DNA of 64,000 bases from Maribellus sp. YY47 (lineage in GTDB: Bacteria > Bacteroidota > Bacteroidia > Bacteroidales > Prolixibacteraceae): contig NZ_JALGYW010000009.1 in NCBI RefSeq assembly GCF_023111095.1, positions 154,103 to 218,102 of the forward strand, written 5' to 3'. The stretch's first letter is position 1; each line of letters begins with the position of its first letter. Positions 26,722 to 36,119 of the stretch are shown here, piece after piece. Under the pieces are notes generated by a model. The model searched no databases, was not told the DNA's origin, and worked only from the letters and a program-made list of their open reading frames with translations. A program made the translations under genes and the position numbers.

Positions 26722-27672
26722 GGGCATTTAGTTTATAACTTAGAATTCCCTATTTTAGCACAAGATTGATTGCAAAATGGAGAATAGGTTCAAAAGTCTT
26801 AGTATTTTGGGGTTTCAAGAACGTTTCCCTGACGATGATGCCTGCTATGAATATCTTATGAAACTAAAATGGGAAGAAGGTTTTGTGTGCCCTCATTGCG
26901 GCCATGCAAAATATTGTAAATCTAAACGCAAATATGACCGCCAGTGTACCCGTTGCCGAAGCGCAATTTCTCCGACCAGCCAGACTCTGTTTCACAAATT
27001 GAAGTTCCCCATATTAAAAGCATTCTACATTGTATATTATGTGAGTACAAACATAAAGGGGATCAGTGGCACTGAGCTGAGCATGAAATTGGATTTGAGG
27101 CAAAAAACATGTTGGTCTTTTAAACAAAAGGTAATGCGAGCCATGCCCAGTAGTGGCGACAACAAAATTGGAGACAAAGCCGAGGTTAATGAAACCGTTC
27201 TTGGAGGTCAGGAAGAAGTTGAAAAAGGGCCCAAAAACAATAAAAAGAAACTTGTTGTTTTTGCCATTCAAAAGAAAGGCAAAGATATTAAGAGTATTTA
27301 TAGGAAGGTAATCAAGGAAAGTAGTTCTAAAGAATTGGGCGGTTTTATGCGCACCACAATTGAAAATACACCTGACATAAAAACTGATAAATGGCTAGGG
27401 TACGCTCCTTTGTCCAAAGAATTCGTTAACCTGAGTTAGGTGGAGTTAGGTAAAAAGGGAAGGAATTACCCCGATTAGAAAAGGGCAATAATGAACTTTA
27501 AAGGTTGCTGCGAGGGATGCAACACCAGGTTGAAAACCTTCAGGCATACATTGAAGAGTATGACTATTGTTTTAACCGCATTGTAATGATAGACGGAATC
27601 TTTGACAACATGCTAAAACTGATGATGGAGGTTGCGCCAGTTACTCACAAGCAACTCATGTGTTAAATGCCT
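26722..27672 (+). mobile_element. IS1595-family insertion sequence, degenerate
   Basis: The transposase remnant is bounded by short imperfect inverted ends, GGGCATTTAG at 26722-26731 and TTAAATGCCT at 27663-27672 (8 matching positions inside). No target duplication is recognisable. The copy lies between the leftward sugar operon and the XylR gene and may have been inserted into a shared control region. Confidence 0.5.
26777..27666 (+). pseudogene. IS1595-family transposase, frameshifted
   Basis: The intact first part (220 codons to 27439) has the N-terminal zinc ribbon CPHCGHAKYCKSKRKYDRQC and the start of the DDE domain (KAEVNETVLGGQEEVEKG). After a frame break near 27430 the coding sense returns in another frame, ending with RGMQHQVENLQAYIEEYDYC and FDNMLKLMMEVAPVTHKQLM at 27666. 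The DDE core is therefore split and the element is inactive unless frameshifting rescues it. Confidence 0.8.
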
Positions 27673-27737
27673 AATTCAATCGATTTTTATTCTTTGGTGC
27701 TTCTATTCTTTATGTTATTAAACCTAAAAAAAAAGAG

Positions 27738-28907
27738 ATGAAAAAGATATTACTCCTTGTTGATCATTCCAGCGAATTTAGCCGTTGTTTGCTACGTGGG
27801 TTAATTCGTTACTCCAAAGACTTTGGCCCTTGGATTTTTTACCGACTGCCAAGCTATTATCAAGATTTATATGGCACAAAAGGTATCGTTGAATGGGCAA
27901 AAGACTGGCAGGCTGATGCCATACTTGCCAGGTGGGATCAAGACGGCACAAATCTATTAACAGAATTGAATATTCCTGTTATCCTTCAAAATTATAAAAA
28001 TAAGAGTATATATTTTTCTAATCTAACCGGAGATTATATTGGAACCGGAGAAATGGCCGGAAATTTTTTCATTAAACGGAAATATAAAAATTTTGCCTTT
28101 TATGGCAATAAAGACGTAGTTTGGTCTCGCGAACGGGCAGAAGGATTTCGGCGCGAAGTAGAAAAAGTAGGAGGCAATTATTATTCTTTCGAAAGCGAAA
28201 GCCTAAATGGAGAGCAATGGAGTAGCCGTCATATTGAACTTGACGAATGGCTTTTGTCATTACCTAAACCCATCGGGTTATTTGCGTGCGACGACAGCTT
28301 TGCTTTACAGGTTTCCGAAATTTGTAAAATAAAAAACATTCGTATTCCTCAAGAAATTGCGTTGCTTGGTGTTGATAATGATGAGTTAATATGCAACTTG
28401 TCTGACCCTCCGATCTCCTCTATTGAACTCGATGTGGAAAAAGGAGGATACGAAGCAGGTCGCCTTATTGACCAAATGATTAACAAAGAACGAAAAACAC
28501 CAGTTGATATAGTTATCCGTCCTATTCGTTTTGAACTACGCCAATCCACCGAAAGATATAATATTGACAATGAGTATATTGCGGAAATAATAAAACATAT
28601 TGAGTCGCATTTTACTTCTGAAATAAATATTGATGGACTAACGCAGATTGTTCCTTTATCGCGAAGAAACCTTGAGATAAAATTTAAAGAAGAGATGGGA
28701 ACATCTATTTATCAATTTATTTTGCAATGTCGTGTTGAGTTATTTGCCGATTTACTACTGACAACAAACCGCTCGTTATTTGATTTAGCAATTGAATCGG
28801 GATTTAATGACAGCAAAAATATTTCTCGCATCTTTAAAAAGACAAAAGGCTACACTCCTAATGAGTATCGTCGTAAATTTAGCAAACTGGAAGCTAAACG
28901 ACAGTAA
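27738..28907 (+). CDS. XylR-type AraC-family transcriptional regulator
   Basis: A 389-aa regulator: residues 1-270 form a periplasmic-binding-protein/LacI-like sensor (KKILLLVDHSSEFSRCLLRG; LGVDNDELICNLSDPPISSI) and residues about 285-385 an AraC HTH pair (INIDGLTQIVPLSRRNLEIKFKEEMG; FDLAIESGFNDSKNISRIFK). The layout equals that of E. coli XylR, a cytoplasmic sugar-responsive activator. It lies directly upstream of the nagP/nagA/nagB-like operon. It is the only sugar-type regulator with a complete gene in 18-50 kb, so it may control the sugar operon and the polysaccharide locus as well. Confidence 0.9.
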   Translation: MKKILLLVDHSSEFSRCLLRGLIRYSKDFGPWIFYRLPSYYQDLYGTKGIVEWAKDWQADAILARWDQDGTNLLTELNIPVILQNYKNKSIYFSNLTGDYIGTGEMAGNFFIKRKYKNFAFYGNKDVVWSRERAEGFRREVEKVGGNYYSFESESLNGEQWSSRHIELDEWLLSLPKPIGLFACDDSFALQVSEICKIKNIRIPQEIALLGVDNDELICNLSDPPISSIELDVEKGGYEAGRLIDQMINKERKTPVDIVIRPIRFELRQSTERYNIDNEYIAEIIKHIESHFTSEINIDGLTQIVPLSRRNLEIKFKEEMGTSIYQFILQCRVELFADLLLTTNRSLFDLAIESGFNDSKNISRIFKKTKGYTPNEYRRKFSKLEAKRQ

Positions 28908-29037
28908 AAAATCCCTCCCTATCTCCCCAAATGGTAGGTTTAATTAGCCAATGGTATTACCTACAAAATTTACACATAGCAACGTTTTTTGAAACTTGTA
29001 ATTCGTTTTTTAAGCAAGGTTTATTTTTATTTCAAGA

Positions 29038-29045
29038 TACATTTG
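29038..29045 (+). promoter_or_regulatory. -7 box upstream of the MFS/nagA/nagB operon
   Basis: TACATTTG fits the TAnnTTTG consensus and lies about 53 nt before the ATG of the transporter gene. The -33 region (GGTTTATTT) is only a weak match, as would be expected for an activator-dependent promoter. Confidence 0.45.
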
Positions 29046-29097
29046 TGCCTTTACCAACAATGTTCATAAACTTTAGCTTAATAAACCACTACATGTT

Positions 29098-30450
29098 ATG
29101 ACACTTAATTCTTCTACAAAACCCCAAACGCGTACCACTGCATATTCAATGGTTATCTTGGTGTTCCTTTTTTTTATATTCGGATTAGTATCATGGGTAA
29201 ATACCATTTTAATCCCGTACTTTAAAATAACTTGCGAATTATCGCGAGTACAATCTTACTTGGTCACATTTGCATTTTACATAGCCTATCTTGTTATGGC
29301 AATACCATCATCTGTTCTTTTAAATAGAGTAGGATATAAAAAAGGCATGATGTTGGGTCTGTGGTGCATGGCCCTGGGCGCATTTTTATTTGTTCCGGCA
29401 GCCTATTGGCGGATGTACCAAATATTTCTCGCTGGACTTTTTTTATTGGGAATAGGATTAGCTATTTTACAATCGGCAGCAAACCCTTATGTTACCATAA
29501 TAGGCCCGCGCGAAAGTGCAGCAAAACGTTTTAGTATCGTAGGAACAGGAAACAAACTAGCAGGAATTATCGCAAACCTAATATTTGCCGCTGTTGTTAT
29601 TCGAGAGTCTGATAAAGTATTAATGAAACAAATAGAAGAAGGACTTTATTCAGGACAAGCCTTAGATACAGCCTTAGATACTTTAGTGCGAGGCGTTATT
29701 GTCCCTTACTTAATTTTAAGTATAATTCTTTTTGTTTCCGGTACTATAGTTCGTTATTCGGTATTGCCGGAATTAGATGCAAAAGAATTAAATAAAGGTG
29801 CTGAAGATGGACTAGAACCCAAAAAATCAATACTTCAATATCCGGCATTAATATTAGGAGTTATAGCAATGTTCTTCCATATTGGTACCCAAATGATTTC
29901 ATTGGCAACAATTATCGACTATGCAGGAACAATGGGATTAGGATTAGAAGGGCCGGCTCAAAATTTCCCTTCTTTTACTATGACTTTTACTTTCTTTGGT
30001 TATTTGCTTGGTATTATACTTATACCCAAATACTTAAATCAACGTGTAGCTTTATTCATTTGCGCCACTTTAAATTTAGTATTATCCCTTTTATTAATAT
30101 TTGTATCTGGAAATGTAAAAATACTAGGCATGAACACAGATGTATCCATTTGGTTCCTTGTTTTAATGGGTCTTCCAAATGCGTTATTGTATGCCGGCAT
30201 CTGGCCTTTGGCAATTAACGGACTGGGAAGACTTACTAACCTTGGTTCGTCTCTATTAGTAATGGCTTTGTGTGGAAGTGCTGTTTTCCCATTGGTTTTC
30301 GGATATCTTGTAGAGTTTAATATGAGTTCTTCAACCACAGCTTTTCATGCAATGAAAAGTGCTTACCTAATATTGGTTCCTTGTTTTGCGTATATTATTT
30401 GGTATGCAGGCAGAGGATATAAAATAAACGTATGGCATAAAAGAAATTAA
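29098..30450 (+). CDS. Sugar MFS transporter, FucP/NagP family
   Basis: A 450-aa inner-membrane protein with 12 hydrophobic segments of the FucP subfamily. Seen: FGLVSWVNTILIPYFKITCE in TM1, a loop NRVGYKKGMMLG after TM2, and LQSAANPYVTIIGP in TM4-5. The family includes L-fucose and N-acetylglucosamine (NagP) proton symporters. The nagA/nagB-like genes that follow 18 bp downstream point to N-acetylglucosamine or a related amino sugar. Confidence 0.88.
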   Translation: MTLNSSTKPQTRTTAYSMVILVFLFFIFGLVSWVNTILIPYFKITCELSRVQSYLVTFAFYIAYLVMAIPSSVLLNRVGYKKGMMLGLWCMALGAFLFVPAAYWRMYQIFLAGLFLLGIGLAILQSAANPYVTIIGPRESAAKRFSIVGTGNKLAGIIANLIFAAVVIRESDKVLMKQIEEGLYSGQALDTALDTLVRGVIVPYLILSIILFVSGTIVRYSVLPELDAKELNKGAEDGLEPKKSILQYPALILGVIAMFFHIGTQMISLATIIDYAGTMGLGLEGPAQNFPSFTMTFTFFGYLLGIILIPKYLNQRVALFICATLNLVLSLLLIFVSGNVKILGMNTDVSIWFLVLMGLPNALLYAGIWPLAINGLGRLTNLGSSLLVMALCGSAVFPLVFGYLVEFNMSSSTTAFHAMKSAYLILVPCFAYIIWYAGRGYKINVWHKRN

Positions 30451-30468
30451 TATTGAAAAATAAGTTCA

Positions 30469-31656
30469 ATGAAGAAATTAATATTGACAAATTGTAATGT
30501 TATTTTTCCAGACCATATTGAAAAGGACTTAACAATTGTATGCGAAGGAAAAATAATTAAAGAAATTATACCTGTTGGCGATACAAGGCCAAATGAAAAT
30601 GCAGAGTATATAGATGTGAATGGCAAATATGTTTCACCCGGTTTTATAGATATACACACTCATGGCGGTGGCGGTCATGATTTTATGGACGGAACAGTAG
30701 AAGCTTATTTAGGAGCTGCCGAAACTCATGCAAAATATGGAACAACAGCTTTACTGCCCACTACACTCTCCGGCACATCTGAAGAAATGCTTAAAACTTT
30801 TTCTATTTACAAAGAAGCTGTAAAAAGAAATAAAAAAGGTGCAAAATTTGTGGGATTACATATAGAAGGTCCTTATTTTTCTTATAACCAACGAGGAGCA
30901 CAGGACGCCAAATACCTACGCAACCCAGAACCTGAAGAATATAATAAAATACTGGATGCTACCGACGATATTGTAAGGTGGAGCTTAGCACCCGAACTTC
31001 AAGGAGCATCTGATTTTGCAAAAGTGCTCAAATCTAAAAACATTCTGGCATCTATTGCCCACTCCGATGCTATTTACGAAGAAGTAGTTGAAGCACATAA
31101 AGCCGGATTTTCCCTCATTACACATCTTTATTCGGGAATGTCTACCATTACACGCAAAAATGCATATCGCTATGCAGGAATTGTCGAGTCTGCATATTTA
31201 ATCGATGATATGGATGTAGAAATCATTGCGGATGGAATACATCTGCCCAAATCGTTACTACAATTTGTATACAAATTCAAAGGCTCTGAGAAAATAGCCC
31301 TTTGTACTGACTCTATGCGAGGAGCAGGTATGCCCGATGGAGAATCTATTTTGGGCAGCCTTGAAAAAGGACAAAAAGTAATTATTGAAGATGGTGTTGC
31401 TAAACTACTTGATAGAACGGCATTTGCAGGAAGTGTTGCCACTACCGACCGGCTTGTGCGAACAATGGTTAACATTGCCGAAGTTCCTTTGGTAGAAGCC
31501 ATAAAAATGATGACACTTACACCGGCACGTATCCTGAGAATTGATAAAAACAAAGGTTCTATTAAAGGAGGAAAAGATGCCGATTTCGTCATTTTTGATA
31601 AAAATATTAATGTTTCATACACAATATTAGAAGGAAATGTCATTCACAAAAACTAG
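30469..31656 (+). CDS. nagA: N-acetylglucosamine-6-phosphate deacetylase
   Basis: Removes acetate from GlcNAc-6-phosphate to give glucosamine-6-phosphate in the cytoplasm. The 395-aa chain has the amidohydrolase metal motif GFIDIHTHGGGGHDFMDG, then GAKFVGLHIEGPYFS, SIAHSDA, ITHLYSGMS and the catalytic-Asp segment ALCTDSMRGAGMPDG. Length is typical. It follows the transporter and overlaps or abuts the nagB-like gene. No GlcNAc kinase is encoded nearby, so substrate phosphorylation must come from elsewhere in the genome. Confidence 0.92.
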   Translation: MKKLILTNCNVIFPDHIEKDLTIVCEGKIIKEIIPVGDTRPNENAEYIDVNGKYVSPGFIDIHTHGGGGHDFMDGTVEAYLGAAETHAKYGTTALLPTTLSGTSEEMLKTFSIYKEAVKRNKKGAKFVGLHIEGPYFSYNQRGAQDAKYLRNPEPEEYNKILDATDDIVRWSLAPELQGASDFAKVLKSKNILASIAHSDAIYEEVVEAHKAGFSLITHLYSGMSTITRKNAYRYAGIVESAYLIDDMDVEIIADGIHLPKSLLQFVYKFKGSEKIALCTDSMRGAGMPDGESILGSLEKGQKVIIEDGVAKLLDRTAFAGSVATTDRLVRTMVNIAEVPLVEAIKMMTLTPARILRIDKNKGSIKGGKDADFVIFDKNINVSYTILEGNVIHKN

Positions 31657-31684
31657 AACAAAACCTATTACTTTCGAAAAAGAA

Positions 31685-32440
31685 ATGTTAAACGTAAATA
31701 TTTTTCCGACACGTGATGAGATGGGAAAAATAGCCGCAAGAGATGTAGCAAATAGAATTAACGAGATTTTAAGCAAAAAAGAAGAAATTAATATCATTTT
31801 TGCTGCAGCACCCTCACAAAACGAATTTTTACATTATCTAAAAAACGATAAAACTGTTCCATGGCACAAGATAAATGCTTTCCACATGGATGAGTATATC
31901 GGCTTAGATGAAGATGCCCCTCAAGGATTTGCAAACTTTCTAAAGGATAGACTTTTCAATAAAGTTCCTTTTAAAAGCACTCATTATATTAACGGATTGG
32001 CTTCAGATACTGATGAAGAATGTAAGCGCTATGGTAATCTGTTGCAAATATATCCGGTAGATATAGTATGCCTTGGGATTGGAGAAAACGGACATATTGC
32101 TTTTAACGATCCACCGGTTGCAGATTTCAACGATCCCAAAATAATAAAAGTTGTTGAGTTGGAACACGCTTGTCGTCAACAACAAGTAAACGATAAATGT
32201 TTTGAAACGATTAGCCTTGTGCCCGAAAACGCTTTTACTTTAACTATTCCTACATTGTTACATGCTAAATATATGTTTTGCATAGTTCCTTCAAAATTAA
32301 AAGCAGAAGCTGTTAACGAAACCATAAACGGCATAATTTCGGAGAAGTGTCCGGCAACTATTTTAAGAACTAAAAAAGATGCTATTCTTTATCTTGAAGA
32401 AGATAGTGCATCATTATTAAAATCACTGGTATCCGATTAA
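31685..32440 (+). CDS. nagB: Glucosamine-6-phosphate deaminase-like protein (NagB family)
   Basis: Converts glucosamine-6-phosphate to fructose-6-phosphate and ammonia. Family marks: FHMDEYIGLDEDAPQGFANFL, and the active-site loop CLGIGENGHIAFNDPPVADF. The chain ends at residue 251. I use the ATG at 31685 (MLNVNIFPTRDEMG), where homology begins; an in-frame ATG at 31637 overlaps nagA by 20 bp and is possible. The branch with ENGHIAFNDPP, not DGHIAFNEP, is common in Bacteroidota and Planctomycetes and its exact substrate is less certain than for E. coli NagB. Confidence 0.85.
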   Translation: MLNVNIFPTRDEMGKIAARDVANRINEILSKKEEINIIFAAAPSQNEFLHYLKNDKTVPWHKINAFHMDEYIGLDEDAPQGFANFLKDRLFNKVPFKSTHYINGLASDTDEECKRYGNLLQIYPVDIVCLGIGENGHIAFNDPPVADFNDPKIIKVVELEHACRQQQVNDKCFETISLVPENAFTLTIPTLLHAKYMFCIVPSKLKAEAVNETINGIISEKCPATILRTKKDAILYLEEDSASLLKSLVSD

Positions 32441-32842
32441 ATTCTTTTAAACTCCCTTAAATTAAAGATTGATAAGAATCTTTTAAAAGCATTGGTAAGA
32501 ACAAAAATAAAGCGACAATAGGCATTTTCAAATATGATGCCCATAATCAGACCGCAGTTAATGGACTACATTAACGTATATAGCTTTCTGGAAGATACTG
32601 AAAAAACGTGGAGAATAATAATAACTGAGAATAAAGCTAGGTTCAAAAATTCATTGTTCCCTGAACTACAGGGACCTTCTTTTAAAATGGAGAAATGTTA
32701 TTTCTGATTATCAGATGAATAAATATTATTAAACTAATAAAACTACGGGAACAAAAATGAGCATGTAAAATACTTACAATCTGCAATATAACACCATTCA
32801 CATGCTCATTACATATAATTATTAACAAACAATCTCAATAGT
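32441..32842. other. Intergenic region with inverted repeats
   Basis: It holds a small hairpin (TCCCTGAACTACAGGGA near 32658) and an ATGAGCATGT / ACATGCTCAT inverted repeat (about 32757 and 32801) that could serve as an operator or attenuator for the operon starting at 32843. A 56-codon frame from 32534 (MMPIIRPQLMDYINVYSFLE...) has no recognised relative and I do not call it. Confidence 0.4.
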
Positions 32843-33847
32843 ATGAAAATTAAAATCATTTTATGTGCAATTCTTTTTTTCGGAATGGCATTTTTGTCCA
32901 CTTCACAAGCACAAATAAAAATCGGAATTATTGGGTTAGATACTTCTCATTCGCCTGCATTTACAAAACTTTTAAATGGAGATGATAAAAAAGAAGAATA
33001 CAAAGACTTCAGAGTTGTAGCAGCCTACCCTTATGGCTCAAAAACTATAAAATCCAGTTACGAACGAATCCCTAATTATATAAAAGAAGTAGAAAAATAC
33101 GGTGTTGAAATAGTTCCCACTATTGCAGAATTATTAAAAAAAGTAGATTGCGTACTACTTGAAACTAACGATGGCAATTTACACTTGGAACAAGCAAACG
33201 AGGTGCTAAAATCAGGCAAAATCATGTTTATTGACAAACCTGCTGGAGCATCTTTAGCACAAGCAATTGCCCTATTTAAATTAGCAAAAAAATACAATGT
33301 ACCAATTTTTTCATCGTCTTCTTTAAGATATGTACCTAAAGTTCAAAAAATAAGGAACGGCGATTTTGGAAAAGTTCTTGGTGCCGATTGCTACTCTCCC
33401 CATAGAAGAGAAAGCTCTCACGATGATTTTGGATGGTACGGAATACACGGAATAGAAATGTTATTTACCGTAATGGGTACAGGATGCACCGAAGTAAGCC
33501 GAATGTGTACAGATAGTACCGATGTTGTAGTAGGGAGATGGGATAATGAAAGGATAGGAACCTTCAGAGGACTACAACGAGTAAACCTGTACGGAGGCAC
33601 AGTATATACACCAGGCGGAGCTGAACAAACCGGAACTTATGCAGGATATGCTGTCTTGCTAGATCAAATATTAAATTTCTTTAAAACAAAAACAGTTCCT
33701 TTACCTGAAAAAGAAACCATAGAGATATTTACTTTCATGGAAGCATCAAACGAGAGCAAAAGAAAAGGCGGTAAAATTATTTCTATGGATAAAACTTATT
33801 ACAAAGGGGAAAAAAATGCAAAAAAATTAATTAAAAAGCTCAATTAA
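32843..33847 (+). CDS. Exported Gfo/Idh/MocA-family oxidoreductase
   Basis: A 334-aa NAD(P)-dependent oxidoreductase with a clear Sec signal peptide (residues 1-23, LFFGMAFLSTSQAQ). The dinucleotide fold opens with IKIGIIGLDTSHSPAF instead of the usual GxGxxG, followed by VDCVLLETNDGNLHLEQA and the signature FIDKPAG (normally EKPxA). The C-terminal half has the Gfo/Idh beta-sheet domain. It is the first gene of a tight five-gene operon. A periplasmic Gfo/Idh suggests oxidation of a glycoside or cyclitol before import. Cofactor retention outside the cytoplasm is an inference. Confidence 0.82.
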   Translation: MKIKIILCAILFFGMAFLSTSQAQIKIGIIGLDTSHSPAFTKLLNGDDKKEEYKDFRVVAAYPYGSKTIKSSYERIPNYIKEVEKYGVEIVPTIAELLKKVDCVLLETNDGNLHLEQANEVLKSGKIMFIDKPAGASLAQAIALFKLAKKYNVPIFSSSSLRYVPKVQKIRNGDFGKVLGADCYSPHRRESSHDDFGWYGIHGIEMLFTVMGTGCTEVSRMCTDSTDVVVGRWDNERIGTFRGLQRVNLYGGTVYTPGGAEQTGTYAGYAVLLDQILNFFKTKTVPLPEKETIEIFTFMEASNESKRKGGKIISMDKTYYKGEKNAKKLIKKLN

Positions 33848-33881
33848 CCTTGGCAGAATAGTTTCTGTAAAATTAATCTTT

Positions 33882-35081
33882 ATGAAGTCAAATAACTTTT
33901 TGCGTAATCTAGGCCCCGGAATCATTGTAGCTGCATTGGTTTTCGGTCCCAGTAAAATAACCATTACATCTAAACTGGGAGCAGGTTATGGTTTTGACTT
34001 GTTATGGATAATTATTATTGCTGTATTCTTTATGGCGGTTTTTACCGCAATGGCAGCCCGAATAGGATTATCTATAAACAAATCTCTTTTATCGACTATA
34101 AGCGAAAAATGGGGAAGAACAATTAGTATAATTGTTGGAGTAGGAATTTTTTTAGTTTGTACTTCTTTTCAAGCAGGAAACTCGGTTGGAGCAGGAATAG
34201 CTCTTGGTGAACTTACTCGCACCAATAAAGAAATATGGATTATTCTTATTAATTTAATAGGCGTTGCTTTATTATTCTTTAAATCGTTTTACAAGGTATT
34301 AGAAAGACTAATGATTTTTCTGATAAGCTTAATGTTATTCGCTTTTCTTATTACAATTATTATGATTAAACCCTATTTATCTGGAGTTATTGGGGGATTT
34401 ATACCTTCAGTTCCAAACGGTTCAACAGGATTGATAATTGCCTTTATAGCCTCTTGTTTCTCTATTGTTGGAGCATTTTATACTACATACTTGGTACAAG
34501 AGAGAAAACGTATAAGCAAATTTCCCCACGAATATAAAGATAACAGCCTCACAGGAATTCTTCTTCTCGGAATATTAAGTGCTATTGTAATGATTGTTGC
34601 AGGTTCTGTTTTATTTCCACAAGGAATTAAACTTACTACAGCTACAGATATGTCGATGGCTTTAAAACCTGCTTTTGGAAATTATGCCGCAGTATTGTTT
34701 TTAATTGGTTTATTTGCTGCATCATTTTCGTCAATTGTAGGAAACGCAAGTATAGGAGGAACATTGTTTGGAGATGCATTGGGAGCCGGTAGCGATTTCA
34801 GTTCTCCCAAAACACGGCTTTTTATATCAATAGTAATGATTACAGGAGCAGCAATAGCAATATTGTTCGGACACCTTCCTCTCGAACTAATCGTTCTTGC
34901 ACAAAGTATTACTATTTTTATTGTTCCGATAATAGGTATTGCAATGTATTTAATTGCTAACGATAAAAAACTCATGGGAAATAATCGCAATAATATGTTT
35001 TTTAGAATTTCCGGTTTTTTGGGGCTTATCGTTGTTATTGGATTAGCTGTTATTAATTTTAAAAATCTATTTCTTAATTAA
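33882..35081 (+). CDS. Nramp-family transporter lacking the metal-binding motifs
   Basis: A 399-aa inner-membrane protein with about 11 hydrophobic segments and the Nramp N-terminus LGPGIIVAALVFGPSKITIT. In metal-transporting Nramp proteins this TM1 has DPGN; here the four residues are GPSK. The TM6 MPH motif is also missing (SIVGAFYTTYLVQERKR). Both halves of the manganese/iron site are therefore lost. The gene sits in an enzyme operon (34 bp after the oxidoreductase, 11 bp before the SDR), so an organic substrate is more likely than a metal ion. Confidence 0.82.
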   Translation: MKSNNFLRNLGPGIIVAALVFGPSKITITSKLGAGYGFDLLWIIIIAVFFMAVFTAMAARIGLSINKSLLSTISEKWGRTISIIVGVGIFLVCTSFQAGNSVGAGIALGELTRTNKEIWIILINLIGVALLFFKSFYKVLERLMIFLISLMLFAFLITIIMIKPYLSGVIGGFIPSVPNGSTGLIIAFIASCFSIVGAFYTTYLVQERKRISKFPHEYKDNSLTGILLLGILSAIVMIVAGSVLFPQGIKLTTATDMSMALKPAFGNYAAVLFLIGLFAASFSSIVGNASIGGTLFGDALGAGSDFSSPKTRLFISIVMITGAAIAILFGHLPLELIVLAQSITIFIVPIIGIAMYLIANDKKLMGNNRNNMFFRISGFLGLIVVIGLAVINFKNLFLN

Positions 35082-35092
35082 TCCGAAACCTT

Positions 35093-36106
35093 ATGAATAA
35101 AGAACAGGCATATCAAAATATGCTACAACCATCCCAAGAATTAATAAACGACATTCTAAAAATTGAAGGCGATATTATTTTATTGGGAGCAGGAGGCAAA
35201 ATGGGACCTGATATGGCACGATTAACAAAAAAGGCTATCGATTTAGCCGGAATAAATAAAAAAGTAACCGCTGTATCAAGATTTTCTGAAGAAAGTTTAG
35301 AAAAAGAATTAAATGTTGCTGGAATACAAACAATAAAAGCAGACCTTCTTAATGAAAATGATGTACAGAACCTGCCGGATACCCAAAATGTTATTTTTTT
35401 AGCAGGACATAAATTCGGAACTACAGGTAATGAACCTTACACTTGGGTAATGAACACTTATTTACCGGGAAGAATAGCAAATAAATACAAAAACTCACGT
35501 ATTGTTGTATTTTCTTCCGGTAATATTTATCCCTTTTCACCCATTGAAATGGGAGGAGTTACGGAAGATGTTTCACCATCTCCAATAGGAGAATACGCGC
35601 AATCCTGTCTTGGAAGAGAGCGAATATTTCAATATTTTGCTTCAAAAAATAACACTCCCTTATTAATTTATAGATTAAATTATGCCAACGATGTTACTTA
35701 TGGTGTTCTGCTTGAAATTGCTAAATCTGTTTTCTTGGGAAAAAGTATAGATTTAAGCATGGGCAATGTTAACGTAATTTGGCAAGCCGATGCCAATGAA
35801 ATAGCACTCCGCAGCCTTTTACACTGTTCTGTACCTACTAAAATATTAAACGTTACCGGCCCTGAAACTATATCTGTACGGTGGGTGGCATCCAAATTCG
35901 GTGAGATTCTAAAAAAAGAACCTGTTTTTAATAATATAGAGCAACCTAAAGCCTTGTTAAGTAATGCAGCAGAGTGTTTCAAATTATTTGGGTATCCGCG
36001 AGTTTCGTTAAACCAAATGATCGAATTAATAGCTAAATGGGTTATCGAAGGAGGCAAAACAAACAATAAACCCACACATTTTCAAGAAAGAGAAGGAAAA
36101 TTCTAA
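35093..36106 (+). CDS. Extended SDR, NAD-dependent epimerase/dehydratase-like
   Basis: A 337-aa Rossmann protein of the epimerase/dehydratase group: nucleotide-binding IILLGAGGKMGPDMAR near residue 27, Asp-Leu after beta-4 (IKADLLNENDV), and SSGNIYPFSP where the catalytic Ser lies. The YxxxK motif reads EYAQSCLGRER, with Cys in the place of Lys. Either the catalytic mechanism differs or the enzyme is not a classical oxidoreductase. It is paired with the DHDPS-like gene 13 bp downstream. Confidence 0.8.
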   Translation: MNKEQAYQNMLQPSQELINDILKIEGDIILLGAGGKMGPDMARLTKKAIDLAGINKKVTAVSRFSEESLEKELNVAGIQTIKADLLNENDVQNLPDTQNVIFLAGHKFGTTGNEPYTWVMNTYLPGRIANKYKNSRIVVFSSGNIYPFSPIEMGGVTEDVSPSPIGEYAQSCLGRERIFQYFASKNNTPLLIYRLNYANDVTYGVLLEIAKSVFLGKSIDLSMGNVNVIWQADANEIALRSLLHCSVPTKILNVTGPETISVRWVASKFGEILKKEPVFNNIEQPKALLSNAAECFKLFGYPRVSLNQMIELIAKWVIEGGKTNNKPTHFQEREGKF

Positions 36107-36119
36107 AATACAAATCAAA

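Noticed and set aside
26714..27690. Target-site duplication flanking the IS1595 copy
   Set aside because: The bases beyond the short inverted ends do not match each other, so no duplication can be claimed.
32534..32704. 56-codon frame MMPIIRPQLMDY... before the Gfo/Idh operon
   Set aside because: Too short and without family; it may be the trace of a lost gene but cannot be supported.
33882..35081. Annotation as a manganese/iron transporter MntH
   Set aside because: The DPGN and MPH metal motifs are both missing, so a metal substrate is not supported by the sequence.
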